A stretch of DNA of 45,529 bases, from positions 1 through 45,529 of the forward strand of contig JAGFCA010000066.1 in the NCBI GenBank assembly GCA_022394755.1, given 5' to 3'. Numbering within the stretch: the stretch's first letter is position 1; the number at the start of each line of letters is the position of its first letter. The position numbers and the translations under genes are program-made. Shown here in pieces: positions 7,830 through 17,230 of the stretch. A model generated the notes under the pieces. The model saw only the letters and a program-made list of their open reading frames with translations, searched no databases and was not told the DNA's origin. The stretch is from Candidatus Poribacteria bacterium (GTDB taxonomy: Bacteria; Poribacteria; WGA-4E; WGA-3G).

Positions 7830-8255
7830 TTACTGTTGATGCGATTGATCTGAAAGAATATCCCAATTTATGCCAAATTTATCTGTTAGTTTCCCGTAAT
7901 ATGCACCCCAGAATGCATCATCCATTGGATACAATACTTTTCCACCTGTAGATAATTTCTCGAAAATTTCATCAGCATGTACTTTACTTTCTGCTTCAAA
8001 ACATAATGAGAAATTATTACCCATTACACGGGGTGGTCCAATGGAATCACAAGAATCGCTCCCCATCAAAACATTTGAACCTATAGGTAAGGATATGTGC
8101 ATTATTCGATCAAGATCTTCTTCAGCAACTGGTAAATCGTCCGGTCCATCCCGAAAAGTCATACAACTTGTAAATTCTCCACCAAAAACTGATCTGTAAT
8201 ATTCGAATGCTTCAAGACAGTCTTCATTGAACCATAGGTATGTATTTATCTTCAT
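7830..8255 (-). CDS. VOC-family protein, PhnB type
   Basis: A 141-residue vicinal-oxygen-chelate fold protein of the PhnB/glyoxalase-like group. It starts MKINTYLWFNEDCLEAFEYYRSVFGGEFTSC, with the paired beta-alpha-beta modules typical of the family. HISLPIG and LCFEAESKVHADEIFEKLSTGGKVLYPM follow. It ends FWGAYYGKLTDKFGINWDIL, the common PhnB C terminus. Related proteins are often annotated as 3-demethylubiquinone methyltransferases, a name not warranted here. The ATG at 8255 has GGAG six bases upstream and is preferred over an in-frame ATG four codons earlier. It is a single gene followed by the 7742-7773 stem-loop. Its substrate is unknown. Confidence 0.85.
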   Translation of the reverse strand: MKINTYLWFNEDCLEAFEYYRSVFGGEFTSCMTFRDGPDDLPVAEEDLDRIMHISLPIGSNVLMGSDSCDSIGPPRVMGNNFSLCFEAESKVHADEIFEKLSTGGKVLYPMDDAFWGAYYGKLTDKFGINWDILSDQSHQQ

Positions 8256-8367
8256 TGATATCTCCATTTACTTTTTAATAATGTGTGAATTATTCACAAT
8301 GATTACACGTTAAGGAGTCAAAAATAGTTTCATTCTCCATAATAGAGATAATAGTGATCATCTGTAG

Positions 8368-8402
8368 CCCCGGGGAATGCCCAACGGCATTCATACCCGG
8401 GG
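8368..8402. repeat. REP-like nested GC-rich palindrome
   Basis: An outer stem CCCCGGG (8368-8374) pairs with CCCGGGG (8396-8402). An inner stem GAATGCC (8375-8381) pairs with GGCATTC (8386-8392) around CAAC. Only three bases (8393-8395) stay unpaired, so about 14 bp form one very stable hairpin. The composition differs sharply from the flanking DNA. Such elements are usually REP or MITE-like dispersed repeats mobilised by a Y1 transposase, but none is in view. Only one copy was seen in the window. Confidence 0.65.
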
Positions 8403-8754
8403 AACTCCTAAATGGGGTTCATACCGTTGATTCCTGATTCGAGGGGCGAAATGTGTGTAGAAACCATCTGCCACCGTGAACTAATCCCCAGCGGGGCGAA
8501 ATGTGAAATTTCTATTCAGATTCGAGATCAAACAATAAATGTAGCAAACCCCTTCTCCACGTAATCCTGTATCATCCGCTATTCAGAAAAGAAAAACATC
8601 ACAACCCAAAGCCTTCTTCTCCATATTATACGAGATTCTGCAAAAGGAGCAATAGCAGTCGACTATCAGCGTTTCAGAGAACATACATAATACATAGAAA
8701 TAAATTGAAGAAAATAAATGACAAAGCAACTAATACCATATAGATAAATATACA

Positions 8755-8783
8755 TTGACATAATAATAAACATACGTTACAAT
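8755..8783 (+). promoter_or_regulatory. Near-consensus sigma-70 promoter
   Basis: TTGACA at 8755-8760 and TACAAT at 8778-8783 are separated by exactly 17 bp, one mismatch from the full housekeeping consensus. Transcription would start near 8790 and run 530 nt before the FGGY kinase ATG. It could give a long leader for the sugar operon or a separate small RNA. In AT-rich DNA such matches can occur by chance. Confidence 0.4.
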
Positions 8784-9038
8784 AACATATAGAGAATTAT
8801 TATAATACATAGTAGCAAAACAAAGTGTATTATAATCTAATCCAATAAACTGATTTTTACAGGAGTGAATCTGCCGATAAATATTATGTTATGAGAATAA
8901 TAATAGTAAAAACAGAATCATCGCTCATCAAGGAAAACTACAAAATTGCAACTTTTTTCAAATTTTAGAATTAGATGTTTAATTCGCTACAAACCCATAC
9001 AGGTACTAACAGGAAAGCATGTGTAATATCAAAAGACA

Positions 9039-9057
9039 TTCCTACACTTTGTAGGAA
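9039..9057. promoter_or_regulatory. Perfect 8-bp dyad, possible operator
   Basis: TTCCTACA (9039-9046) and TGTAGGAA (9050-9057) form a perfect inverted repeat with a 3-bp spacer, the size of a dimeric repressor site. It is 260 bp upstream of the FGGY kinase and inside the possible leader from 8790. No regulator gene is adjacent, so the assignment is only positional. Confidence 0.35.
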
Positions 9058-9316
9058 AAGTGTAACATTTTCTCACACATCAAATAAAATGTACAAAGTT
9101 GGAAAAACAATAAAATCATCTTAATAATGTAATAGCTTAGATTTAATACTACTGTAATCTGTATACTGAAAACCAATAACTGTAACCTATAAAATATACA
9201 CAAGGAAAATACGACATTTCTGCAAAAAAAAATTTACATGCCCAATGTATTCATATCCTTGTAATTTATGGAGAAATATAATATGATACATACATCCCAT
9301 TTCAAGGAGAAAAAGT

Positions 9317-10822
9317 ATGAGTCTTTTGGGTATTGATGTTGGAACTACTGGTTGTAAAGTTATAGCATTTCGTGCAGATGGTGAGATTTTATCACAAGCC
9401 TATGGTGAATATCCACTTATACATCCTCAACCCGGGTGGTCCGAATTAAACGGTAATGTCGTTTGGGGTAAGGTAGCAGATGGAATTCGTAAGGTTGCAT
9501 CAGAGACTCTCTCTGATCCGATAGAGGCTATTTCTGTTGCATCACAAGGTGAAGCCGTTACACCTGTATCGGGTAATTGTGATGTACTCGCAAATGCTAT
9601 CACTACCTTCGATTCAAGGACAATTGGTATCTGTGATGAACTCTTACAAGATATAAGTCCTTTGGAAATCATGCAGATCACTGGTATGCCACCAAGTGAC
9701 ATACACACTTTAGCTAAAATCGTTTGGCTCCAAAGAAATCAACCTGACCTATATGGAGATATCTGGAAATTCTTTGGGTTTGAAGATTTCGTTAACTTCA
9801 GATTAGGTGTACAATTAGCAGTTGACTATTCACTCGCTGCACGAACCATGTTTTTCGACATTATAAATAAAACATGGTCAGAAAAAATGTTGAATCTTGC
9901 CAACATTGATCCTGAACTCCTACCTAATCCTGTTCCTTCAGGTACAATTATTGGTGAAATTGGTGAAAAAGTCTCTAATGAACTTGGACTACCAAATGGT
10001 GTTGTTGTTGTCGCTGGTGGACACGACCAACCCTGTGGAGCATTAGGTGCAGGAATAATTCGTAGCGGTGAACTCATGGATGCTACAGGTACAGTTGAAT
10101 GTATTGCACCTGCATTTTCTGAACCTGTAATTAATAATCAAATGATTGATGGTAATTTCTCATGTTACCCTCATGTCGTTGAGGATTTATATGTAACATT
10201 AGGTTTTGTTTCAAGTGGCGGGGTTGTTCTGCGTTGGTTCAGAGATAATTTCGCTGAAACTGAAGTCGCACAAGCTACTGCAGAAGGTAGAGATTTGTAT
10301 GACATCTTATTGGATGGTATATCAGATAACCCAAGTGCAGCAATGCTCCTACCTCATTTTACTGGGTCTGGAACACCGCACCTTGACTTAGAATCAAAAG
10401 GTGCAATCCTTGGATTAACGCTTTCTACTAATAAGTCAGAATTGGTTAAATCAATACTTGAAGGAATCAGTTATGAAATTAAACAGAATCTTTCAATGTT
10501 ACAAGATGCAGGTGTAGAAATTAATGAAGTACGTGCTATTGGTGGCGGTGCGAAATCTGATAAATGGCTACAACTCAAAGCAGATATGTTTGGGAAAAAA
10601 GTTATAGCACTTGATATATCTGAAGGTGTATGTCTTGGAACCGCTATCCTATCTGGGACCGCTATAGGTAAATACAATTCGATTGAAGAAGCCGTTGATC
10701 TATTAGTAAAACCGCGTCAGACATTTTATCCTCGTGCAGAAATCGCCGAACAATATGATGAAAAGCTAAATGTATATCAACAGATTTACCCGGCAATTAA
10801 AGATATTAATGATAAATTGTAG
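9317..10822 (+). CDS. FGGY-family carbohydrate kinase (xylulokinase-like)
   Basis: A 501-residue cytoplasmic sugar kinase with the two-domain FGGY/actin-like ATPase fold. The phosphate-1 loop is LLGIDVGTTGCKV (residues 3-15). The catalytic base is probably Asp237, in AGGHDQPCGALGAG. The adenosine region is VRAIGGGAKSDKWLQLKADM, and the C-terminal EGVCLGTAILSGTAIGKY segment is typical. Length and motifs fit xylulokinase-like enzymes that phosphorylate a keto- or aldose sugar; the actual sugar is not readable. A strong AGGAG lies 8 bases before the ATG. It heads a three-gene sugar cluster with a ROK kinase (20 bp on) and a SIS isomerase. Confidence 0.88.
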   Translation: MSLLGIDVGTTGCKVIAFRADGEILSQAYGEYPLIHPQPGWSELNGNVVWGKVADGIRKVASETLSDPIEAISVASQGEAVTPVSGNCDVLANAITTFDSRTIGICDELLQDISPLEIMQITGMPPSDIHTLAKIVWLQRNQPDLYGDIWKFFGFEDFVNFRLGVQLAVDYSLAARTMFFDIINKTWSEKMLNLANIDPELLPNPVPSGTIIGEIGEKVSNELGLPNGVVVVAGGHDQPCGALGAGIIRSGELMDATGTVECIAPAFSEPVINNQMIDGNFSCYPHVVEDLYVTLGFVSSGGVVLRWFRDNFAETEVAQATAEGRDLYDILLDGISDNPSAAMLLPHFTGSGTPHLDLESKGAILGLTLSTNKSELVKSILEGISYEIKQNLSMLQDAGVEINEVRAIGGGAKSDKWLQLKADMFGKKVIALDISEGVCLGTAILSGTAIGKYNSIEEAVDLLVKPRQTFYPRAEIAEQYDEKLNVYQQIYPAIKDINDKL

Positions 10823-10842
10823 GTTCGCTACCCAATACCGGT

Positions 10843-11802
10843 ATGAATATGTCAGAATATGTAATTGGAATTGACATCGGAGGAACAAAACTTGCCACTG
10901 TCGTGGCTGACAAGAATGCCAAGATTCTTAATAAAATAAGAAGACCAACAGAATCTAACAAAGGTCCAGAATTTGCTATCCAAACACTCTTTGAAATGAT
11001 CTATGAAACTATAGAAGATGTAAATATTAAAAAACAAGATATTTCAGGGATTGGTGTTAGTTGTGGTGGACCTTTAGACACAAAAACAGGTATTGTATAT
11101 TCTCCACCTAATTTGCCTGGATGGGATGCGTATCCGCTAAAAAACCGACTTGAAAACGAGTTTAATATTCAGTCTGTTATTGAAAATGATGCAAATGCTT
11201 CTGCTCTGGCTGAGTATCGTTTTGGTGGTGGAAAAGGTTATGATATCGTACTCTACATGACTATGAGTACAGGTATTGGTGGTGGTATAGTAATCAATGG
11301 TGAAATTTATCATGGTACCAACGATTCTGCAGGAGAGGTTGGTCATCAGATATTACTACCAAATGGACCGTTATGTGGTTGTGGGAAACGGGGTTGTCTC
11401 GAAGCACTCTGTTCTGGACCTTCAATTGCCAGACGTGCAAAAGAAACAGTTGAAAACTATCCTGAGAGTTTAATCCTAACACTGGTAAATGGGGATATAG
11501 ATTCAATTAAATCCGAGCATGTATTTGAAGCTGCAAAACAGGAAGACGAAGTAGCATTAAAGTTAGTTGATGTGACTGCATATTATATGGGGTGGGGAAT
11601 AGCAAATCTGGTGAATATTCTTAATCCTGACATAGTTCTATTAGGTACAATCGCAATTGCTGCTGGTGATCTACTTCTTGACCCAATAAGAAAGACTGTT
11701 TCGGATTTGGCAATGATACGTCCTGCAGAGGTTGTGAGAATAATGCCTGCTAAATTAGGTGAATCCTTAGGTGATATGGCTGCCATCTCATTAGTAATAT
11801 AA
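10843..11802 (+). CDS. ROK-family sugar kinase
   Basis: A 319-residue cytoplasmic ROK kinase, glucokinase-like. The ATP loop is IGIDIGGTKLATVVAD (residues 8-23). The catalytic Asp is D116 in ENDANASALAEY. The ROK zinc site is intact: His168 (GEVGHQ) with Cys178, Cys180 and Cys185 in CGCGKRGC. There is no N-terminal helix-turn-helix, so this is an enzyme and not a NagC-like repressor. The substrate may be glucose, mannose or an N-acyl sugar. An alternative ATG two codons in has no better ribosome binding site, and translation may be coupled to the FGGY gene 20 bp upstream. The SIS isomerase follows after 34 bp. Confidence 0.9.
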   Translation: MNMSEYVIGIDIGGTKLATVVADKNAKILNKIRRPTESNKGPEFAIQTLFEMIYETIEDVNIKKQDISGIGVSCGGPLDTKTGIVYSPPNLPGWDAYPLKNRLENEFNIQSVIENDANASALAEYRFGGGKGYDIVLYMTMSTGIGGGIVINGEIYHGTNDSAGEVGHQILLPNGPLCGCGKRGCLEALCSGPSIARRAKETVENYPESLILTLVNGDIDSIKSEHVFEAAKQEDEVALKLVDVTAYYMGWGIANLVNILNPDIVLLGTIAIAAGDLLLDPIRKTVSDLAMIRPAEVVRIMPAKLGESLGDMAAISLVI

Positions 11803-11836
11803 GAATTTAACAAATCTAATCTGAGAGAAAATACAA

Positions 11837-12400
11837 ATGGAGAGAATTCAAAAATATATTTCTCATCTTCAAGATGTATTGAATCAATTGAACATTGAAG
11901 ATGTGAGGAAATCCATTGATACAATTATGGATGCATATAACAATGAGAAACAGATCTTTGTTATAGGAAACGGTGGAAGTGCTTCTACTGCATCGCATAT
12001 CGCATGTGATCTTGGTAAAGGTACAAGTATACCAAGTAAACCACGATTCAAGGTTATTAGTTTAACAGATAATGTCGCTACAATGACTGCTTGGTCAAAT
12101 GATGTATCATACGAAGATGTGTTTATAGAACAACTCAAGAATCTTGTTAATAGTGGAGATGTAGTAATCGGAATTAGTGCAAGTGGAAATTCTGAGAATG
12201 TAATACGAGCTATGCAATATGCATCAGATATAGGGTGTAAAACCGTGGGTTGGAGTGGTTTTGGTGGTGGAAAACTGGCATCAATTTGTGATGTTAATGT
12301 CGTTGTTGATAGCAATCAATACGGTCCAGTTGAAGATGTCCATTTGATATTAAATCATATCCTTCATTCTTGGATAACAGAAGAATTTCAAGACAATTAG
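11837..12400 (+). CDS. SIS-domain phosphosugar isomerase (GmhA-like)
   Basis: A 187-residue single SIS-domain protein, the size of phosphoheptose isomerase GmhA. The phosphate-binding segment is VIGNGGSASTASHIACDLGKG (about residues 41-61), and the second is GISASGNSENVIRAM. A C-terminal EDVHLILNHILHSW keeps His at the place of the GmhA catalytic His. Where GmhA usually has a catalytic Glu in AEEL, this protein has CDLGKG, so the reaction may differ from sedoheptulose 7-phosphate isomerisation. GGAG-like bases (GAGAGAA) precede the ATG. As third gene of the cluster it probably acts on a sugar phosphate made by one of the two kinases. Confidence 0.85.
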   Translation: MERIQKYISHLQDVLNQLNIEDVRKSIDTIMDAYNNEKQIFVIGNGGSASTASHIACDLGKGTSIPSKPRFKVISLTDNVATMTAWSNDVSYEDVFIEQLKNLVNSGDVVIGISASGNSENVIRAMQYASDIGCKTVGWSGFGGGKLASICDVNVVVDSNQYGPVEDVHLILNHILHSWITEEFQDN

Positions 12401-12521
12401 AATTCAGGTATTATACTTACAATCTAAATTCTAAGTATATTTATTACACCAACATAAGATCCATTCAACGTTCTTGACACTACCACCTTCAATAAGGTAT
12501 ACTAAACAAGGGATTTTCTAT

Positions 12522-12541
12522 AATAACGTGAGTTTAATAAT
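12522..12541 (+). repeat. Copy 1 of a 20-bp dispersed motif
   Basis: AATAACGTGAGTTTAATAAT here matches AATAACGTGAGTTTGATAAT at 38906-38925 in 19 of 20 positions. Both copies are intergenic. This one lies between the SIS isomerase and the long NfeD gene, 25 bp before the element at 12566. A 20-bp near match is unlikely by chance in 45 kb, so it may belong to a dispersed repeat family or be a binding site. Confidence 0.45.
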
Positions 12542-12565
12542 AGTGATGTTAACTTCATTCAGTCT

Positions 12566-12650
12566 TTAATTATTCTCATATAGAACGGATAGGTTCGGTT
12601 TCCTAACCAAACCTTGTATATGATCGAGTTTACAAATTCTCGTAATAAAA
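12566..12650 (+). repeat. Dispersed intergenic element, copy 1 (hairpin core)
   Basis: This stretch, from TTAATTATTCTCATATAGA through TTCCTAACC to ATGATCGAGTTT, aligns with 22455-22535. The core is AGGTTCGGTT-TCCT-AACCAAACCT (about 12588-12611), a 10-bp stem with one mismatch. It lies just upstream of the long NfeD gene, within its likely leader. A second copy in another operon leader suggests a mobile or regulatory dispersed element; function is unknown. Confidence 0.5.
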
Positions 12651-12687
12651 TTAGCGTGAATAATACCTGTTTCAATGGAGATTGGAG

Positions 12688-14222
12688 ATGAGAAAAAACA
12701 CTCCTATCCTATTATTAATCATACTTACAACTATCTCTTTCTTTATAATTAATGAGTCTACTGCTGAAGAGAGTGGTTTAGTTTATATAATAGATATACG
12801 ATCTGAAATTGGCGGTGGTGTAAGTACATACATTAAGAAAGGTATACAAAAGCTGAACAAGTACAGGCAGATGCTATAATCTTTGATGTTGATACACCAG
12901 GAGGACGTGTTGATGCTGCTGTCAAAATTATCAGATCTATTCAAACTACTTCAATACCAACAATTGCTTTCGTTAATAGACAAGCAATTTCTGCCGGGGC
13001 AATGATATGTTCTGCATGTGATCAAATTGTTATGACTTCAGGAGCTACAATTGGTGATTCCGCACCTGTTGATGCACAAGGTAATGAAGCAAATGAAAAA
13101 GCTGTTACATATATCAGAGCTACCATACGATCTACTGCAGAACGACAAGGCCGTAATGCTGACATTGCTGAAGCTATGGTAGACAAAAGACTTATACTTG
13201 TACGTTTAGATAATGACGATATTGTAAGAATGCGTCCTGAAGAATTTCTTGATGAACAAGATGCAGGAACACAGATGGAAGTTTTATGTGCTGAAGGTGA
13301 ATTACTTACACTAACAACCAAAGAAGCATTGGAATACGGGTTTGTTGAAACACATGCTTCAAGTATTTCAGAAATATTGGAACAATACCAAATTGTTCAA
13401 TACGAACGCGATTATGGAGATAGAATTGATGTCACAAAAATGGCACTAACAAATGATGAATACAATAGAAAAAAAGATGGAAGTAAAGGTGATAGATACA
13501 CATCAATTTTATCACTTAGGAATGCACAAGTAGAGAAATTCGTTGTTACCCTCGCTGATCGAGTTGTTTTCTTTGTCACAAGTCCTTATATAAGTGCACT
13601 TCTACTTTCATTAGGTGGGATAGGTTTACTAATTGAAATTCGCACTCCAGGCTTTGGTGTACCTGGTTTACTTGGTATACTATTTATCGGTCTGTTTTTC
13701 GGCGGACATATGTTGAATGATATACCTCAACCTTGGATACCATTCATATTTATACTCGGATTGGCACTAATTATTGTTGAGGTCTTTGTAATACCAGGAT
13801 TCGGAATAGCCGGTATTATCGGTTTATTATTGATGTTTGGAAGTGTATTCTATGTATTCTTCCAAAGTACTGATGATGTACGGATAGCACTTTTTTGGCT
13901 CTCAATTTCAATTATATTAACTTCAGTATTAGCAATTATTGCTACTATATTTTTACCAAAATCATCACCCTTCAATAGAATTGCTTTATCAACAGTTATG
14001 AGTACAGATGAAGGGTATCACTCAGCAGGGGCATTAGATTTTCACAGTTTTCTTGGAAAAACAGGTGTTGCACTCACCCCATTAAGACCAGCTGGGACTG
14101 CTCGAATTGAGAATAAAAGGTTAGATGTTGTAACCGTTGGTGATTTTATTCCGCAAAATTCACCAGTCAAAGTAATGGAGGTCGAAGGATCTAAGATTGC
14201 AGTTGAGGCTTTTGATGAATGA
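12688..14222 (+). CDS. Long NfeD: ClpP-class membrane serine protease (frameshifted)
   Basis: A reconstructed protein of about 511 residues, NfeD1b type. It has a signal segment (ILLLIILTTISFFIINES), a ClpP-like periplasmic protease (AIIFDVDTPGGRVDAAVKI, then AISAGAMICSACD with the nucleophile Ser, and a likely general-base Lys in NEKAVTYIRA), several membrane helices, and a C-terminal OB-fold (GKTGVALTPLRPAGTARI). In the archaeal homologue PH1510 this protease cleaves stomatin. The frame breaks in the four-A run at 12848-12851: one extra A restores ILE-GLN-LYS-ALA-GLU and the rest of the gene. The ATG at 12688 has GGAG at 12677-12680. It heads the NfeD/FloA operon. The break may be an assembly error or real inactivation. 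Confidence 0.88.
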
Positions 14223-14266
14223 TAATCTATATATTTCGTTTGTTTTGAAGATGGGAGAAACTTATT

Positions 14267-14749
14267 ATGTTATGGGTTCCAACAATACTTATTGCCCTTG
14301 GAATTTTATTAATATTTGTTGAGATTTTAATATTACCTGGATTTGGTGCTGCAGGTATCCCTGGACTAATTGTGTTTTGTGTAGGTGTAGGCTTAATCTG
14401 GTCAAAATCTGGTCTTACAACTGCTGTAATATATACTTGTGTTTCACTCATTTTTGTAATACCGATCTCAATTATAGGATTATCCCTTATCCGTGACTCT
14501 GCTATTGGGAATGTTTTTATTCTAAACAAAGCTGAAAGAAGTGATGAAGGTTATCATGCAGCACGTGAGGAATTAAACACACTCGTCGGAAAATCTGGAA
14601 AATCTGTCACTCCCCTTAGACCTGCAGGTGTTGCCCTAATTAATGGACAACGAATTGACATTGTAACTCAGGGTGAGTTTGTAGAACCAGAAACTGAAAT
14701 TGAAGTGATACAAGTTGAAGGAAGTCGTGTGATTGTTAGGAGTTTATAG
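14267..14749 (+). CDS. Short NfeD membrane protein
   Basis: A 160-residue protein without a protease domain. Membrane helices (VPTILIALGILLIFVEILILPGFG, GLIVFCVGVGLIW, TAVIYTCVSLIFVIPISIIGLSLI) are followed by an OB-fold: LVGKSGKSVTPLRPAGVALINGQ, then RIDIVTQGEFVEPETEIEVIQVEGS. Short NfeD proteins pair with SPFH/flotillin proteins and help organise membrane microdomains, as for YqfB-like partners of FloA. GGGAGA at 14252-14257 serves the ATG. It follows the long NfeD by 44 bp and precedes floA by 44 bp. Its tail closely resembles that of the long NfeD, so the pair probably shares a flotillin-binding role. Confidence 0.88.
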   Translation: MLWVPTILIALGILLIFVEILILPGFGAAGIPGLIVFCVGVGLIWSKSGLTTAVIYTCVSLIFVIPISIIGLSLIRDSAIGNVFILNKAERSDEGYHAAREELNTLVGKSGKSVTPLRPAGVALINGQRIDIVTQGEFVEPETEIEVIQVEGSRVIVRSL

Positions 14750-14793
14750 TGTTAAAGACCATAGAAATGAATGGTCTATCAAAGGAGTTTTAA

Positions 14794-15714
14794 ATGGGAG
14801 AATTCTTACCGATATTGCCAATTTTTGCAGTTCTTTTCCTAATTGCCATATTTATATTTTTCTGGTTTGTTCCAGTTGGACTTTGGATTGCTGCTGTTGC
14901 CGCAGGTGTTCCACTCAAGATTTTTGAACTAATTGGAATGCGATTAAGACGAGTTAATCCAAATGTAATTGTCAGAGCTTTAATTAGTAGTCATAAAGCA
15001 GGACTAACTGTATCAACACCAAATTTGGAGGCACATTATCTCGCAGGAGGTAATGTGCTGAACGTAGTCAGTGCACTTATTGCTGCAGATAAAGCAAGAA
15101 ACATCACTCTTGATTTTGCCCAAGCCGCTGCTATTGATCTCGCCGGTAGAGATGTATTTGAAGCAGTACAAATCAGTGTGAATCCAAGAGTCATCACAAC
15201 ACCAAGCATCAGTGCACTCGCTCTTGATGGAGTCGAACTAATTACTACCGTAAGGATTACTGTCAGAACATTCATTAATCGTTTGGTCGGTGGTGCTGGC
15301 GAAGAGACTATAATTGCTCGTGTAGGTGAAGGGATCATTAGTGCTATAGGTGCTTCAGATACATATGAGGATGTACTTGAAAATCCTGACATCATTACAA
15401 AAACTGTTCTTGACCGAGGGTTAGATGCTGGTACAGCTTTTGAAATATTGTCAATTGATATTGCAGATGTAAATGTAGGGAAAAATATCGGTGCTGAGTT
15501 ACAAGCTGAGCAGGCTGAAGCTGATCTTGTTGTTGCTCAAGCAAAGGCAGAAGAAAGACGGGCACTCGCAGTTGCAAGAAAACAGGAAATGACCGCAAGT
15601 GTACAAGAAAAGAGAGCTCATGTAGTTGAAGCGGAAGCTTCTGTTCCACGCGCACTCGCAACTGCATTTCGTGAAGGCAATTTAGACATTTCACCTATTA
15701 ATGAAGGAGAGTAA
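14794..15714 (+). CDS. floA: Flotillin-like protein FloA, copy 1
   Basis: A 306-residue membrane-bound SPFH protein. The N terminus holds a hydrophobic anchor ([30 protein letters not shown]), then [28 protein letters not shown], a FloA hallmark. The SPFH core includes [26 protein letters not shown] and [19 protein letters not shown]. The C terminus is the Ala/Glu-rich coiled coil [29 protein letters not shown], used for oligomerisation. FloA forms scaffolded lipid microdomains that keep membrane signalling and protease complexes working. AAAGGAG lies 7-8 bases before the ATG. Only 2 bp separate it from the second floA, so the pair is one transcription unit. Confidence 0.93.
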   Translation: MGEFLPILPIFAVLFLIAIFIFFWFVPVGLWIAAVAAGVPLKIFELIGMRLRRVNPNVIVRALISSHKAGLTVSTPNLEAHYLAGGNVLNVVSALIAADKARNITLDFAQAAAIDLAGRDVFEAVQISVNPRVITTPSISALALDGVELITTVRITVRTFINRLVGGAGEETIIARVGEGIISAIGASDTYEDVLENPDIITKTVLDRGLDAGTAFEILSIDIADVNVGKNIGAELQAEQAEADLVVAQAKAEERRALAVARKQEMTASVQEKRAHVVEAEASVPRALATAFREGNLDISPINEGE

Positions 15715-15716
15715 AT

Positions 15717-16742
15717 ATGTTAGTTACAGCAATTATTGCAGTTAGTATTCTAATTTTTCTAATTGTCATTGCTTGGTTAGTGCCACTCGGTTTATGGATA
15801 ACCGCTATTGCTGCTGGTGTGAAGGTTGGAATATTTGACCTTGTGGCAATGCGTTTAAGAAGGGTTCCACCTTCAGGTATTGTTGAACCCCAAATTAACG
15901 CTACAAAAGCTGGTCTAAGTTTATCACTTGATGATCTTGAAGCACACTTTCTCGCTGGTGGTAGGGTTTCAAGTGTTGTTTCTGCGCTCATTGCTGCTGA
16001 TAAAGCGCAAATTTCACTGGAGTTTGCACAGGCTGCCGCAATTGATTTAGCTGGTAGAGATGTGTTAAATGCCGTTCAGGTGAGTGTCACACCAGAAATT
16101 ATCGATATTCCAAGCCAAGAAGAACCCGTCAAAGGTATTACTGCTGTTGCTCGTGATGGAATCCAATTGATTGTTAAAGCACGTGTAACTGTCAGAGCTA
16201 ATATTGATCGTCTTGTTGGGGGTGCTACTGAAGAGACTATTCGAGCCAGAGTTGGAGAAGGTATTATTACTACGATTGGGTCTTCTTCGAATCATAAACA
16301 AGTACTCGAAAATCCTGTCCGCATATCGGAAACTGTTCTTGACAAAGGTCTTGAAGCTGGTACAGCCTTTGAAATCCTATCAATTGATATCGCGGATATA
16401 AATGTTGGCGATAATGTAGGTGCAAAATTACAGACCGATCAAGCTGAAGCTGAACTAAAAATAGCACGAGCAAAGGCTGAAGAACAACGGGCACGTGCTG
16501 AAGCTGAAGAAGAAGAAAATAAAGCTCTTGTTGAGGAAATGACTGTTAAACTTATTGAAGCTGAAGCTGAAATTCCTTTATCAATTTCAGATGCATTTAA
16601 TTCTACGAGAATGAGTGTGATGGATTATTACACACTACGTAATATACTTGCTGATACTGAAATGAGACAATCTATTGCTTCACCTGGTGGACCAAAAGAT
16701 GGTGATACAACAAGATCATCTCATTCACTCGGCCTATCATAG
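15717..16742 (+). CDS. floA: Flotillin-like protein FloA, copy 2
   Basis: A 341-residue paralogue of the preceding gene. It shares the anchor ([29 protein letters not shown]), [28 protein letters not shown], the SPFH core ([40 protein letters not shown]) and the coiled coil ([20 protein letters not shown]). It differs by a short insert near residue 130 ([14 protein letters not shown]) and a 35-residue tail ([19 protein letters not shown], then Ser/His-rich). Tandem, diverged FloA copies suggest a hetero-oligomeric scaffold; that is inferred. GGAG lies 8 bases before the ATG. The next gene starts 18 bp after the stop with its own AGGAG. Confidence 0.93.
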   Translation: MLVTAIIAVSILIFLIVIAWLVPLGLWITAIAAGVKVGIFDLVAMRLRRVPPSGIVEPQINATKAGLSLSLDDLEAHFLAGGRVSSVVSALIAADKAQISLEFAQAAAIDLAGRDVLNAVQVSVTPEIIDIPSQEEPVKGITAVARDGIQLIVKARVTVRANIDRLVGGATEETIRARVGEGIITTIGSSSNHKQVLENPVRISETVLDKGLEAGTAFEILSIDIADINVGDNVGAKLQTDQAEAELKIARAKAEEQRARAEAEEEENKALVEEMTVKLIEAEAEIPLSISDAFNSTRMSVMDYYTLRNILADTEMRQSIASPGGPKDGDTTRSSHSLGLS

Positions 16743-16760
16743 GTTCTGATAGGAGATAAT

Positions 16761-17198
16761 ATGGATTTTGATCAATTAATACCATTAATTGTAATTGTCC
16801 TCGGTTTAATCTTTAGTATGTTCCGACGGAAAAGACAGACAGGACAGGACAATGAAACTGCAAATGAAGCAGATGTTCAACCCGGAGAAGAATTTGGATT
16901 TCCTGATTTCTTGGAATTGGATGATCCTACAGAAGAACAGATGGTGTTAGAGGAAGAATCTATTCCTGTAATGGCTGAACAATCTGAATCAAATGATGAA
17001 CCTGTAGTAGAAATACCACCTGAACCTAAGGAAGCTGAACCACCCCCAATTCCTCCAAATACAAGAGGGAAATCTCCGGTTGGGACAAGACAGTTTCCTA
17101 CAACTTCATTAATTGATGTTTCACCTGAAACATTCAGACAAGGTATAATTTTATCAGAAATTCTTGGAAAGCCAAAAACTCTTCGCAGAAGGAAATAA
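16761..17198 (+). CDS. Membrane-anchored acidic protein of the FloA operon
   Basis: A 145-residue protein with an N-terminal helix (LIPLIVIVLGLIFSMFRRKR), an acidic and Pro-rich middle (residues 30-105, including EIPPEPKEAEPPPIPP) and a conserved-looking C-terminal segment FRQGIILSEILGKPKTLRRRK. From memory, similar short proteins ending in a QGIILSEILGxPK motif occur beside flotillin or other operons in several uncultured and planctomycete-like bacteria, but I know no function. AGGAG lies 7 bases upstream of the ATG, 18 bp after floA copy 2. An adaptor that brings partners to the flotillin scaffold is a reasonable guess. Confidence 0.7.
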   Translation: MDFDQLIPLIVIVLGLIFSMFRRKRQTGQDNETANEADVQPGEEFGFPDFLELDDPTEEQMVLEEESIPVMAEQSESNDEPVVEIPPEPKEAEPPPIPPNTRGKSPVGTRQFPTTSLIDVSPETFRQGIILSEILGKPKTLRRRK

Positions 17199-17230
17199 GA
17201 TCTTATAATAAAATAAGAATAGGGTAAAGG

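Larger units (their letters stand above)
8268..9316. other. Gene-poor kilobase with repeat, promoter-like site and dyad
   Basis: No credible coding frame was found. The left part (about 8366-8510) is GC-rich against an AT-rich background and holds a nested palindrome and two near-copies of GGGGCGAAATGTG (about 8443 and 8495). The right part is AT-rich, with a consensus-like sigma-70 promoter at 8755-8783 and a perfect dyad at 9039-9057. These are listed separately. The final 60 bp hold the ribosome binding site of the FGGY kinase gene. Confidence 0.6.

Noticed and set aside
8268..9316. A hidden small gene or tRNA in the long gap
   Set aside because: No frame with a ribosome binding site and no cloverleaf-like pattern was found by eye; a covariance search could still reveal a small RNA.
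10843..11802. ROK protein as a NagC-like transcriptional repressor
   Set aside because: It lacks the N-terminal helix-turn-helix and keeps the catalytic Asp and zinc site.
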